NCBI RefSeq assembly: GCF_023898315.1
Contig: NC_064618.1
Coordinates: 248,805,076-248,869,075, forward strand
Source: Schistocerca nitens
Taxonomy: Eukaryota > Arthropoda > Insecta > Orthoptera > Acrididae
Reading direction: 5' to 3'
Length of the DNA stretch: 64,000 nt
Shown here: positions 10,440 through 21,559 of the stretch, in pieces
Layout: every line of letters begins with the position of its first letter
Position numbering within the stretch: the first letter of the stretch is position 1
Program-made: the position numbers and the translations under genes
The notes under the pieces: generated by a model
Databases searched by the model: none
The model's input: only the letters and a program-made list of their open reading frames with translations
What the model was told of the DNA's origin: nothing

Positions 10440-12240
10440 ATCATCTTTACACTTAAAGGTGCATAGATACCAGTGTTGATGCCCAGAGATGAGGTGGACA
10501 AGACTTTTTGTGGGAACTTAGTGCTTCAGCTACTCCATTCTTTTCAATTTTGCAAACATAAATGCACCTTGTCACCAATGAATGTATAGTAGACAAAGAA
10601 TGTTGCCATTCTTTGTCTGCCATATCAGTACTGCATCTGTTCTGTAGTTATTGTCCACACTTTTTCTCTCTTTCCCCTGGGTAGCCAAACAAGTAGCCCC
10701 TCTCCTTTGAATCTGCAGATCTAAGGCATTTATTTCCAGGATTACTAGTAGGAACTCTATTTCTAGTGTCCTGTATGCACTCCACATTCTTTTCAAGATT
10801 TTTACCATCTCTCTTCACCTCAGTTTGTGCACCCAGACATTGGCTGCAAATGAAATTACAGCTATCAGTATATTTTCTAAAAATGTCTGATCTGAATTGT
10901 GGCAGCAGTACTAGTAATCTTGCACACAATTTCTGTTGTTCATTTGGACACTGGTTTCATTCAGTCAAAGTCATATCCTCATCCAAATGGAGACTAAGAT
11001 ATTCATAAACCTGCAGTGTTTTGGCTGACAGTTTGTTTAGTCTAGTGGTTGAATTTCATGTCTAGACAATCTGCCTTTCAGGAATATGTAAATTGTTTTA
11101 TTTAGTCCCATTTGCAGCTTGTTGCACCTATACTAGTTCTGCACCAGGACTAAAACCTCATTATGTTTCTTTTTCCAACTGTGCTTTGGAATTCCTTGAA
11201 ATATTATTTTCAATTTTTTTTCCATTTGTGTACTTATCATGCATGTTGCACTCACAATCAAGACAATGTATTTTGTCATTCCCCTTCCAATCACGTAGTG
11301 AGCAAAATGACTACTCCAGTCTTAATGTATTGGACTCACATTCTAGAGGACTGGCATTTGTTCCCCATCTGGCCATCCTGTCTTGAGTTTTCCATGGTTT
11401 CCCCTTATCACAAAGGTGAATGCTGGGATGGTTCCTTTGATTAGCCCATGACTGATTTCCTGCTCTTTCTGCTCCTTATCCTGTCCTGTTTTGTAAATGC
11501 TTTATATGTATGTATTATTATTGACTGTTTCCGACATATCTGATACTATTATGCCAATTGATCTATGGATGAATAAATAAATAAAATAACAATGATTAGC
11601 AGGTCATGTGCAGGTGCCACAACTCAAGTAACTTCTTGACTTGCTTTCGGTAATTCAAGTGAGGTGAGGGGAGGGTCCATCACTGTGTCCCAAAGGTAGG
11701 CTCACAGACGGATTCCTGGAGGCAGCCCTCTATGATGTTTCCTCATACTACTGTTTAGGTTATCCATAATATCTTCCAGTTTTTTTGCAGTAATCTAGCA
11801 GACTCATTGGATTTCTTCAACTCCCTGATCTTGGCAAAAAAAGAGGGCCACTAAAAATGATCAATAGCTTGCTGGACATCAGTCATCACTTCTACAGGTT
11901 AGCAAGACATTGCACTCTTGAGTAGTTCTAATGTCGAATTTATTGCATTCACAATGGAGCTCTTCTTCCATAAGCTGTATTGAATACAATTCGGTCCAAT
12001 CAGCTCTGTATGGGTAAGTACATATGCAGAAAGAAGCACTTCTTGGATTTTTTCACAGAGTATTCATAGGGCACATTGGTAGGTATGTCACCACCTTTTT
12101 GAGTATTACTGCATCAGTCACTGTCGGCACCCTCCCCTGCACCAGAAACTCATTCCCAAGTGCCTCCATAAAATAATGTGGTACTAACTAACTACGCACT
12201 TCGTGCAGGTCCTCTGCACCAAATCAATGTAGTGCGGGAG
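10440..12240 (-). pseudogene. R1-like LINE reverse-transcriptase pseudogene
   Basis: The - strand shows shuffled-frame remains of a non-LTR RT. Between 12010 and 11800 frames read 'IQYSLWKKSS', 'VNAINSTLELLKSA', 'VMTDVQQAIDH' (motif A; the Asp is kept) and 'WPSFFAKIREL', an arrangement I associate with R1-type LINEs. Near 11730-11690 comes 'GCLQESVCEPTF', a decayed GCPQGSV-type motif B. Around 11080-10980 'YIFLKGRLSR' and 'LSLHLDEDMT' resemble the region after the catalytic core, where 'YLGVHLD' is usual. A SINE inserted at about 11310-11588 splits it. Many stops; long dead. The far 3' end (10930-10440) is assigned only by continuity. Confidence 0.6.
11310..11588 (+). mobile_element. tRNA-derived SINE copy
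   Basis: Contains the recognisable arthropod SINE body: 'CCCCATCTGGCCATCCTG', 'GAGTTTTCCATGGTTTCCC', 'TGCTGGGATGGTTCC'. It ends with a tail containing 'GATCTATGGATGAATAAATA'. The tRNA-like head is degenerate. It lies inside the R1-like LINE remnant, so it is younger than that LINE. Confidence 0.72.
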
Positions 12241-13969
12241 CTGTGGAGCCTTAATGACAGTGTGATGTCAAAAATAAAGGAATGTTTCACTTAGCCACTC
12301 AAAGAAATTTCTTGAAAAGGGCGTGTGTTTTGTCTTGCAAACGAGATGAAGCTAACCTAATAATTACAGACAGTACTGCTACTGGATGTCACTTGTAGAA
12401 AATACACACTGCTCTGCTCATAGCTGAAACAAATATCTGTCATCAGTTTGCAGATGACCCTTGCATGATTTAACAGGGAAGATTTTTCTAGCAAAGTACA
12501 ATAATAAGTACAGTGGCTCATTCGTGAAAATGAATATTAGAGTAGGTTCTCAAAATACTATCGGCAAAACATATCCAGGTTTGTGGACACACACATCCAC
12601 AGGTACTAGTAGTAATTTGAAAATTCTTAGCTATCAAACTGAACTACATCTTGCAGTTGTTTAAGAACTAAAGTTGGTTTAGCCATACAGCAAAATTGAT
12701 TTATTCTGACGGATGAACCGAATATTGAAACCTTGGCTCCATTCTATAAAATTTGGATTGACTGTTTGAAATAAGCCTGACGTTTATTTATACAGAAAGT
12801 CTAATGAAATTAAAAGTTTATCTGCAATTCAACCATGGGATGGGTGTTCTTGAATAAGACAGGACGCTTCTCGAAAGCTTTGCGAACATTGCAACGTCAG
12901 TGTCTAATTCACTGGAATCAATAATTCATTGATTGTTAATCAACTTTAATTCAAAGTTGCTGCCAACATCGCAAACAAACCTTACAAAGACAGACAGGCA
13001 CGCGCTAAAGTACTTTACTTCTGTTACGCATTTAATGTAATTAACACTGAATGAAGACCTTCATTCTAATAACTTAATAAAACAACGAAACTGTCAAAAA
13101 CTGATAAACACAGTTTAACAGTGTGTGATATTAATATCACTAGTAATAAAACATTTTCACGCGTCGTCTGCTTTACGATAGGCTTCTGAGGGAAAAAAAG
13201 AATGTATAAATATGAATACAAACACATTTTACGAAGCTTGCTTCACCGGAATTCAGTGGAATGTGTGTTCTCCTGGCACCTGCCGACTTTCGCTTACTAC
13301 TGATCCTGCCTGTCATTATACGACATCGTACCTGAACTTTAATCAAACCGGTTTATCAAACGAATACAAAAACACAAGGTCAAGTGGGCGTTTCAAATTT
13401 ACGCGGTGACCAGAGATAAATGACGCTGACACAGCAAAATCTTGGATCATAGAGCAAAACACATCCTGGCCATGGCTTCTACTTAAGTATGGAATGAGGA
13501 AGAGTAACCCTTAAATGTTTCCGTGCTTGTTGTAATTATTCGAATCTTGTCTTTGCATAACCTACGGGAGCGATGCGTAGGAGGCCGATTTCCACTTAGG
13601 ATTACGAACCGTCTTGCTTTTCAACGCTGTTTTTCGTGTCCAACTGGCATTTTTGCTTTTCAGAAAATGTCCGACTTTTTGGTAGCCCAACGAAGTCGTA
13701 TTTCATCATCTACAGAATTTCAGTGCAGTGTAATTGGACAGAAGTATAAGTTGTAAACAGTTGCTGTATGTTTTTCACTAAATACGCTGCTAATGGTGTA
13801 ATTGTTCGGAGAAACGTGAGGATTTTCACAAGCATGAATTGAGAGCTATGTTCATGTCTGCGACCCACGCGATATTCCATCCCGAGGCTGCCAAGGAATT
13901 GTGTTCCCTGATCGGCTAACGTTCATGACATCGCCGTACTGGTAACCTTCATGACTTACGTCTGTTCTA
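12241..13969. other. Non-coding stretch, no gene recognised
   Basis: No coding signature or repeat structure that I recognise. Open frames stay below 80 codons. Confidence 0.4.
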
Positions 13970-14057
13970 AGTCAGTAATTCATTTATTTATTCGTCCATA
14001 AATCATTCAGTACAACAGTATTGGACATATCAGACACATTACGTAAATAATATATAC
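13970..14057 (-). repeat. SINE-tail fragment, opposite orientation
   Basis: The reverse complement reads close to the tail of the SINE at 11310-11588: a TATGTATATATTATT-like start, then '[AG]ACATATC', 'GATTTATGGACGAATAAATA' and so on. Only the 3' part is present. Confidence 0.6.
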
Positions 14058-14408
14058 ATACAGGGTGAGTTTTTTATTTTGAGACAACGAAATATCTCAT
14101 AAACTAATCATCGGATTAAAAACTGGGAAAATACGTGCTGAATATTTTTAGAAGTGCTATTCGGCCATACCTACGTTGACCCTCTCACTCCCAACCCCAC
14201 CCCTAAGGTGGGAGCAACTTTGAAATCTTTATGGAAAACATCCTATTTTTACCGTCAATTCGGATTTGCGGGGAGAAGTTGCGTAGCTTCAGTATGTATC
14301 ACTTTTGTCGTTGCGCGATGAATGACGTTGTGATCCACAAATAACAATTAAGTTCCAAAATGCTATTATCTTGAGCAAAATATATTACATCAAAAAAAAA
14401 AAAAAAAA
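14058..14408. repeat. Possible one-ended MITE and poly(A) run
   Basis: TACAGGGTGAG at 14055 looks like the tip of another CAGGGTG-type Tc1/mariner-related element, but I find no matching right end. The stretch ends in an A18 run at 14391-14408. Weakly supported. Confidence 0.3.
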
Positions 14409-14746
14409 GAAGAAACCAGAGGTGACCAGTAAGTGTGTAAAAAGCTTGTGTGAGCCGTATCTCCTTACCAATGGGGTGCTCGTTTGAGGTACCGTATGTA
14501 CTCTCATCAACAGGGTGCTTTTTTGTAAAACTAAGTACCGGTACGCACTTGTAAAAAAGATCCTACGTCCTATCTCAGCACCAACTGGCTAGGGTACTGT
14601 CTAATACTTCACTGAAGCGCCAGAGAAACTGGTATAGGCATGCGTATTCAACCAGGAGTGTCATCCATCTCCGGCGGTACTCCGCAAGGATACCGCCCTT
14701 CGACTGTGCCATTCCAGCACTAATCGAAGCGCTAGGTTTCAGGTGC

Positions 14747-15015
14747 CAGCCAGCCAGCCAGCGGTCCAGCCGAGCAGCAGCAGCAGTCGTCCCAGCCAGC
14801 AGCAGCGGTCCCGACCAGCAGCAGCGGTCCAGCCGACAGCAGCCAGCCCGCCCTCCAGCAGCAGCAGCGGTCCAGTCAGCAGCAGCAGCAGCAGCAGCCA
14901 GCCAGCCCTCTAGCAGCAGCAGTGGTCCAGCCAGCAGGCCTTCCAGCAAAGCAGCAGCGGCCCCGTCCGCGGCGGCGGCAGCAGCAGCAGCAGCAGCAGC
15001 ATTCCTGCCACCCGT
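14747..15015. repeat. CAG/CCAG-rich low-complexity tract
   Basis: Many short runs of CAG alternate with GGTCCAGCC-type spacers, giving a loose 20-40-bp quasi-repeat. It lies upstream of the proline-rich ORF1 and belongs either to the LINE 5' region or to its flank. On the + strand it can be read as Gln/Ser/Pro-rich, on the - strand as Ala-rich; neither is convincing as protein. Confidence 0.75.
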
Positions 15016-15036
15016 CGTCGAGTCAGCGCCAGCAGC

Positions 15037-16646
15037 ATGGGACTCTGGTCTTCGACCGTCTTCGGCTTCCTCCGTCTTCGTCTTCATCCGTCATCGTCTG
15101 TCCCCAGTTTTTGTCCTTTCTTTTTCGTTCTGTGCGTTTTTGTTTCTCCCTGTCGTCATGTCCGTCCCCACCACCACTACCACCTCCGCCGCCACCACCA
15201 CCAAAACTTGGTGTGCCCAGTCACACCCCCCTCTTTCCATCCCACCTCTTCTCACTCTCCCTTCGCTCTCGCTCTTTGTCGCCCCTCTCCAGCTTCTTCG
15301 TCCCGCTCCTCTCCCTCTGATCCTTTCCCCCCACTCCCCCAGCCTGTCACTGCAGCTCCAGCTAGGGTGGTGGCCCAACTATCCCCATCGCCTTCGCCAT
15401 CACCACCGTCACCGTCGCCTTCACCGTCACCATCTCCGGCGCCGACTGCTGCGTCCACGCCGGGACCTGTCCCTTCCCACCACCTCCCTATAGCTCCCGT
15501 CCCTCATATCACCACCCGCCCTTCCGCCGCCGTTAAACGCCTTAGTGGCACCACCACCTCCTCCACTCCCAAAAAGGCCCCGCCCCGTCCTCCTTCCCCC
15601 CCCCCCCAGGGTGCCATGGATGTCTCCCCACCTGGCACTGCTCCCTCTGCCTCCTCCTCCTCCTCCTCCCCCCCTCTTTATACAAATACCTCCTCTCCCG
15701 TCCCGATCCTTCCCTTCTCGAGGCCCGGAATCTCCCCCTCCTCCTCCACCAACACTTCCCTGGTGCCCCCATCTCTCTCCTCACTCCCAGATGGGATTCC
15801 GTTCTCATCTCCTCCCCCAGCCCAACCCTCCATACTGACATCCTCTCCCGCCTCCCCATCACCCGTTTTGGCCCCAACGCCTCCCTCACCCCTGCTCCTT
15901 CTCCATCTCCTACCCGCCAACCCCAACCCCCACATCGCCCACCAACCCTCACCGCCGTGATCACTCAGCTCAGTCCGTCGATCACGGAGGAGGAGGTGTT
16001 GGCGGAGCTCAAGGCGCATCCCACACTGGAGGTGCGGGCCGTCCGCCGCATTTTCAACTCGGCCGGCCCCACCCGCCTTACGCGGGTTTTCTCCGAGGAC
16101 GCCCCCTCCATTGACTGTCTCCTGAAGGAGGGTGCCCTCCTCTTCAACCAGCGCTACAAGGTCGACCCCTCCCATTCCCCTCCTCAATCCCTGCGCTGCC
16201 AGAGGTGTCTGCACTATAACGCACACCCAACAGCTGAGTGCCGCGAGGCCCCTACCTGCCCGCATTGTAGGCAAGTGCACTTCCTCCGGCAGTGCCCTAA
16301 CCTTCAATCCCCTCCCTCCTGCAATACCTGCAATCTCCCCCATCCCACCTACTCCCAAAAGTGTAAAGCCCGACCCCCTCCGACCACTCCTGAACTCACG
16401 GTCCCTGTCCATCCTCTGGACGCCCCCACCCCTCCTGGCAATTCCCTTCATCCCCCCCCCCCACCGCTGAGGACATCATCAGATTCCTCACCATCGTCCT
16501 TCAGAATGTTCATCCCTTTCAGCGCCCCCACACCCTCCAACAGATATCCCTCGCCGCCCGTTCCATTTTCCAACTCAAAATGTACGCCACCTACTCCAAC
16601 AACCAGGCCCCATTTCGCCTTCTCCCGTCTTGACACCCTCATCTAA
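15037..16646 (+). pseudogene. LINE ORF1 (Gag-like, zinc knuckles), frame broken
   Basis: ORF1 proteins of Jockey-type LINEs coat the element RNA. The left part (15037-15960) is Pro/Ser-rich low complexity. The conserved part is read in another frame from about 15940 to 16646, opening 'VITQLSPSITEEEVLAELK' and continuing into a domain like insect LINE Gag. Three adjacent zinc knuckles follow: 'CQRCLHYNAHPTAEC', 'CPHCRQVHFLRQC' and 'CNTCNLPHPTYSQKC'. A Pro-rich tail ends at the stop before 16647. The frame of the conserved part runs across the stop of the first frame (TGA at 15958-15960), so either a 1-base slip in the C-rich tract broke one ORF or the true start lies elsewhere. I favour a slip. 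Confidence 0.8.
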
Positions 16647-16655
16647 ATCCCTGTC

Positions 16656-19600
16656 ATGGCACGACAGCAACGTATCCTTTTCAACAATATCCGCTCCCTT
16701 CCTGCCAACAAGAACCTCTTCCTGCACACCCTTGCCACCCACTGCGTGGATGCCTTCCTCCTCAATGAAACCTTCCTCCAACCCCACCACTCCATCCACA
16801 CTTCGCCCTATCTCCTCCACCACCCCGATAATCCCCTCCCAATTGCGCGGGGTGGAGTTGCCATTGGTTACCACCGCCAGATCCCCGTTCGGATCCAACC
16901 TCTCCTTCCCAACCCCACCGAACACCTGATCCTTAGTCTCTTCTTCCCCGGCCTTACCATTACCTGCACCACCATCTATGTCCGCCCCAACGCCCCTATT
17001 CCCTTCGACTTCAAAAATGGTTCAAATGGCTCTGAGCACTATGGGACTCAACTGCTGTGGTTATCAGTCCCCTAGAACTTACTACTTAAACCTAACTAAC
17101 CTAAGGACATCACACACATCCATGCCCGAGGCAGGATTCGAACCTGCGACCATAGCAGTCCCATGGTTCCGGACTGCGCGCCTAGAACCGCGAGACCACC
17201 GCGGCCGGCCCTTCGACTTCCTCACCCACATCGACCGTACCTTCTCCTCCTACGTGATCGCCGCCGACCTCAACATCCATAGTCGTTCCGCTGCCCAGTT
17301 ACGGCGGTGGCTTCGGTTCCTCTCCTGCCTTCAAGGCGACCTCATCCCCATCCCCCAGCACACCCGTCCCAAATCCAACTCCACTCCCGATGTTATCCTC
17401 TCCTCCCCCAACCTCCTTGGCCGCATAACCGTGGATTTCCTGGAGCCTATTGGTAGCGACCATCTCCCTGTCCTCCTCACCATTTCAGACGGTCGTCGCC
17501 CCCGCCCCGACCCTTGTAATGACCCTCCCCCTAAGTACGTCCATGACTATTCCCATGCCAACTGGAATGCCTACTGGGATACCCTCTCCACCCGGGTCGA
17601 TAGCCACCCTTTCACCTACCTCCACCCCGACAATGTCACCCATGCCGCCTCCTTTCTCCAGCAGACCTTGTTTGAGGCTGTGGAGGCCCACGTCCCTACT
17701 GTCGCCATCCAGCCCCACCGTCCTACCTTACCCCCACAGGCCATCCTCCTCCTCCGTGAATTCCGCCGTCTCTACCGTGCCTTCCTCCGCACGCGTGACC
17801 CGGACACACTATGTCGCCACCGGCAACTCCAGCGACACGTTCGTAATTTGCTTGCGGCTAAGAAACGCCGGGACTGGCCACAGACATGCACCCGTTTAAA
17901 TGCTACCCTACCTATCAACTCGTCCAAGTTCTGGTCAGCCTTCAGTCGCCTTACCGGAACTAAACCCTCCCCCTACTATCCTCTTCTCCATGATGATCAC
18001 CCCTTCCCTGACACCCTTAGTAAGGCCAATCACTTTGCCGCCTACCTCTCCGATGTATTTTCCATCCCCGATGATCCCCAGTTCGATTACTGCCTCTTCC
18101 CAGATATCTGCGATCGAACTGACACCACTGTCCCTCCCCTCGCTCCTGGTTTCCATTACTTGGACAACATTGCACACATGGAAGTCAATGCCCCTATTAC
18201 TACACAGGATCTCATTGCTACACTCCGCACCAAACGCAACACCACTCCTGGTCACGATCGTGTCACCTACCGTCACGTTTGTGAAGCTCCTGTCTCTTTC
18301 CTCTCCACCCTGGCCAGGCTCTACAATGTAGTCCTGTCCACCGGTTACTACCCCGACCTGTGGAAAACCTCCCGTATCCTCATGTTCCTTAAACCTGGCA
18401 AACCGCCGTCCGCCGTCTCCTCCTACCATCCCATCAGCCTTACCTCGGTCTTCAGCAAGGTCCTGGATTCTATCCTCACCCGACACATCCACCAGCATCT
18501 CCCCCAGCACCGCCTCCTTCCTGTTACCCTGTGTGGCTTTCGGCCGTCCTTCTCTTCCGACGACCTTCTCCTTCACCTCACCCATCTCCTTTCCGACCAG
18601 CTTAATTCCCGTCGCTCCGCAATCTTCCTCTCCCTGGACCTCGAACGTGCTTATGACCCCGTATGGCATTCCGGTCTCCTCTTCAAGCTCCAAACCTTCG
18701 CCCTTCCCATTAACTACGTCCGTTTGATCGGCTCCTTTCTCTCCCGCCGCCCTTCCTATGTCACCATCCATAACACAGAGTCCTACACCTTTTTCCCCTC
18801 CGCCGGTGTGCCCCAAGGCTCCGTCCTCTCCCCCCTTCTGTACCTTTTGTACACGGTGGACATGCCATCGCCGTCACCCCCCGACCACCTTCTCCAGTTT
18901 GCCGATGATACCGCCTTCCTTGCCCTTGCCCCCACCCTACAGCGCTCCCAACACCTTCTCCAATCCCATCTTGACCGGTTCACCACTTGGTGCAACCAGT
19001 GGTTGCTCAAGGTCAATCCCTCCAAAACCCAGGCGATCATTGTAGGCAAAACCACCCCTTCCTTCCGCCACCTTGATTTCTATATCACCATCTATGGCCT
19101 TCCTATCGCCCTCACTCCCACCCTTAAGTACCTGGGCGTCACCCTCGACCGTCGCCTCTCCTGGACTCCCCACCTCCGGACAATCCAAGCCAAGGCACAC
19201 TCCCGACTCAGTCTCCTCAAGCTCCTCTCCGGCCGTACGTGGGTCTGGACCCCTCCACCATCATCCACACCTATAAATCCTTCATCCGCCCTATCCTTTG
19301 TTACGCCCATCCTGCTTGGATCTCCGCCCCCCCTACGTTTTATAAATCCCTCCAAATCTTTGAACGCCATGCTCTCTGCCTCGCCTATCGCATCCGTCTC
19401 CCCTCCCCCACGCGGATCCTGTACGACCTCATCCCCTTCCCCCACCTCCTCCTTTTCCTTGAAAGGATACGGATCCTGTACACCTCCTGTAAACTCTATC
19501 CTCCTCACCCACTAGTCTCCCCGATCTTCTCCCACCCCCGCCCCTGTTTTCCCACGTCCCACCCGGTCTCCATCTCTCCACCCTCCTTACCCTCTCCCAA

Positions 19601-19946
19601 GGTGGCCTCCCTCAGCTCCCCCTCCCTGATGATGTCCTCCTCCCCTCCATCTACTCCTCCTATCAACTTTGACCCTGCCCCACCCCCCACTTCCGGTGTC
19701 CTTTCCTTTAGGCACCCTCCCTCCCTTCTCTTTCCTTTTCCCCCGTTCCCTCCCTCCACCCCTCTTCCCCTGGGCTTCCCCTCCCCCTTCCTCCCTCCCC
19801 CTATCTCCCCTGCCCGTGGCATCTCTGCTCTCCCCTCTCCCTCTCCCACCCCCCCTCCTCCTCTCTTGGCAGGTCCCCGGACTCGCACACGCTCAGTGAA
19901 CATTCGCGCGCCGGAGATCATCGCCATCTGTGTCTCTTGTGTGTGA
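16656..19946 (+). pseudogene. LINE ORF2: endonuclease-reverse transcriptase
   Basis: Starts at ATG 16656, 10 bases after ORF1 ends. Endonuclease motifs appear in order: 'FNNIRSLP', 'LLNETFL', 'GGVAIGYH', then after the SINE 'IAADLNIHS', 'STPDVILSS' and 'GSDHLPVL'. RT motifs: 'NTTPGHDRVTY', 'LMFLKPGKPPSAVSSYHPIS', motif A 'LSLDLERAYDPVW', motif B 'GVPQGSVLSPLLYLLY', catalytic 'LQFADDTAFLA', then 'KYLGVTLDRRLSW'. No RNase H domain follows, as in Jockey. A SINE with 12-bp target duplication adds 208 bases (not a multiple of 3), so endonuclease and RT are now in different frames. A 1-base loss near 19232 moves the C-terminus (from 19239, 'SFIRPILCYAHPAW') to a third frame. All catalytic motifs remain. 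Confidence 0.9.
17013..17208 (-). mobile_element. tRNA-derived SINE inserted in LINE ORF2
   Basis: On the - strand it begins with a tRNA-like head holding a box A (TGGTCTCGCGG) and box B (GGTTCGAATCC), the internal RNA polymerase III promoter. The body ends in CATTTGAACCATTTTTG. It is flanked by perfect 12-bp direct repeats CCCTTCGACTTC at 17001-17012 and 17209-17220, which marks retrotransposition. I recognise it as the SINE that is very common in Schistocerca genomes (from memory). The open frame downstream runs back through it, so a hypothetical SINE-RT fusion of 845 codons (16978-19515) is open, but this is fortuitous. Confidence 0.93.
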
Positions 19947-20319
19947 CGTCGTTTTGTGTTTTTTAGTGTCCGCCGTCATGCTTCTACGTTCACTTGTGCC
20001 GTCGGATTCACCAGTGTTCTGTGCGCCGTGTCAACGTGTTTTCAGTGTCGTTATCGTCGAGTGTGAACGGCTCCGTGTTTTTTGTGTATCTGTGACCACT
20101 CTTTTTTGCACGACACTTTGTTGATACTGATTCTCAATTCTGTGTTCTGTTATTGTCCACACTATGGCTGAAGAGTGGCGTAGCATGCCGCTGACAGCCT
20201 ACCTGTTGTTTAGGTATTAAAATAACAATAAAGGAAAAAAAACAAAAAAAAAACCGGGCGTGTCTCCCGACAGTACGCACTTGGCTGTTTTGACGTTTGG
20301 CTGCCGGAAGTCACGTGAC

Positions 20320-21559
20320 TGTCCCTTCAGTAAACACTTGGCTGCGAGGACGGTTTTCATGCAGTTGCACCCGTGAATACTGAATGAATTAGTTAAGCAT
20401 TAAGTAATTTCCATCTTATGTTTTAGTCCTTCATGTTCAATAAACAGAATAGTGTAAAAGTTCCGCAGTAGGCCCATACTGAAATTTACGTAATTGATAT
20501 ATGTGCGTACAGATACGCCGAAATATTCTGCCGATTAGTGTCAGTATTTTTTTTCTCCTTTCTGTGGATCTTAGTTGTTATAACGAAATGTGCGTTAAAT
20601 ATGGAAAATAAATGTGGTTAAAAAGTTAACACAAGGCTATAGTGCTGATAAGTCTGCTACCTCGGTTTATTTCGCATTCACATGCAGGGGGACCAAACCG
20701 GGGAATATGAAGTATTTTTAATATTTTGGACGACGAAAAGCGGCTTTTAAGTAGCCATAGTATAGTTCCAGCCCTGTTGAAAACCTGCATAAGGAATGCT
20801 GTATGATGAAAAAAAATCGTGGCTACACCTGAACAGTCATAATTTGTACAACTCTAGAAAACGTCACTGGCTTCCAGCAAAACAAAAAAAACTTCCCTAA
20901 ACATAACAACTTGACAGCTGAAAAGCTTCAAAGTGTTTACTCTGAGCTTAGATATAATGTAACGGATAATGCCACATGGCCCAAAAATATTGTGATGTAG
21001 CGTTTTTTTATTCCAGAGAGTCGCCAATATTCCTGTGAAATAATCTTTTCTGTGACAAACAGAAAGAAGAATTAAGTGTAAACGGATCACATACTGCTCA
21101 GAAAGTTACTCCCATAATCACAAGCAGTGCCTGTGTCTTAGAACTAAACTTAATGTGTTATCACTTTTTATGGAAGTGAAGCGAATTTTACTGTGTCTGT
21201 GTAAACATAAGTCATCAGCACAAGAAGCAGGGTAGTATAACTGAATTGAATGCCTAAATTTAATAAGTGCATGGTGCAGAACACCTGCTTCCTTCGGTGG
21301 TGTATCTAAATACACCAACAGTAAATCTAGTGTTAAAGAAATTGACTAAATCTAGCTCCACACAGTAGCTTTTTAAGAGTTGGCTGCTTTGGACTTATTA
21401 AATCTTATTATAATAATTGTTGTCTAGTATACCATTCTCCAGATGGTAACTTTGAAAATTTTCTCATCTAAATAGAATCTTGTCTGTGCTATTTAATGCA
21501 CTTGAAATCAGAAATTGCACTGGGTGTTCATTTCAATGTACGCTTTTGCAAGGAGAGTT
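20320..21559. other. Non-coding interior of the MULE element
   Basis: No gene recognised. It lies between the left terminal repeat and a nested LINE fragment. Confidence 0.4.

Larger units (their letters stand above)
14650..20253 (+). mobile_element. Jockey-like LINE, GC-rich, with poly(A) tail
   Basis: A non-LTR retrotransposon with two protein regions: a zinc-knuckle ORF1 followed by an endonuclease/reverse-transcriptase ORF2. The 3' untranslated part runs to an A-rich tail (AAGGAAAAAAAACAAAA..., about 20231-20253). The interior is far more GC/C-rich than its surroundings. The 5' limit is uncertain. An 11-bp match, GTACGCACTTG, occurs at 14541-14551 and again shortly after the tail at 20273-20283. 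The damage is small (one SINE insertion, one 1-base slip in ORF2), so the copy is young. Confidence 0.85.

Noticed and set aside
14055-14408. Complete MITE starting at CAGGGTG
   Set aside because: No matching inverted end was found to the right, so only a possible one-ended fragment is reported.
14575-15087. 170-codon Ala/Gly-rich open frame on the - strand
   Set aside because: It is the reverse reading of the CAG/CCAG low-complexity tract, which has few stops in any frame. No domain.
15542-16451. Long Gly/Arg-rich open frames on the - strand opposite ORF1
   Set aside because: The C-rich sense strand makes the antisense strand poor in stops. They have no known motif and lie fully opposite the LINE Gag domain.
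17090-17208. tRNA gene
   Set aside because: Box A and B and a tRNA-like head are present, but they belong to a SINE with 12-bp target duplications and a non-tRNA body.
16978-17220. Genuine SINE-RT fusion protein
   Set aside because: The first codons are antisense SINE. The endonuclease half is in another frame, so the open frame is accidental.
17935-18816. 293-codon open frame on the - strand opposite the RT
   Set aside because: Shadow of the RT coding region, with composition expected from antisense of C-rich codons.
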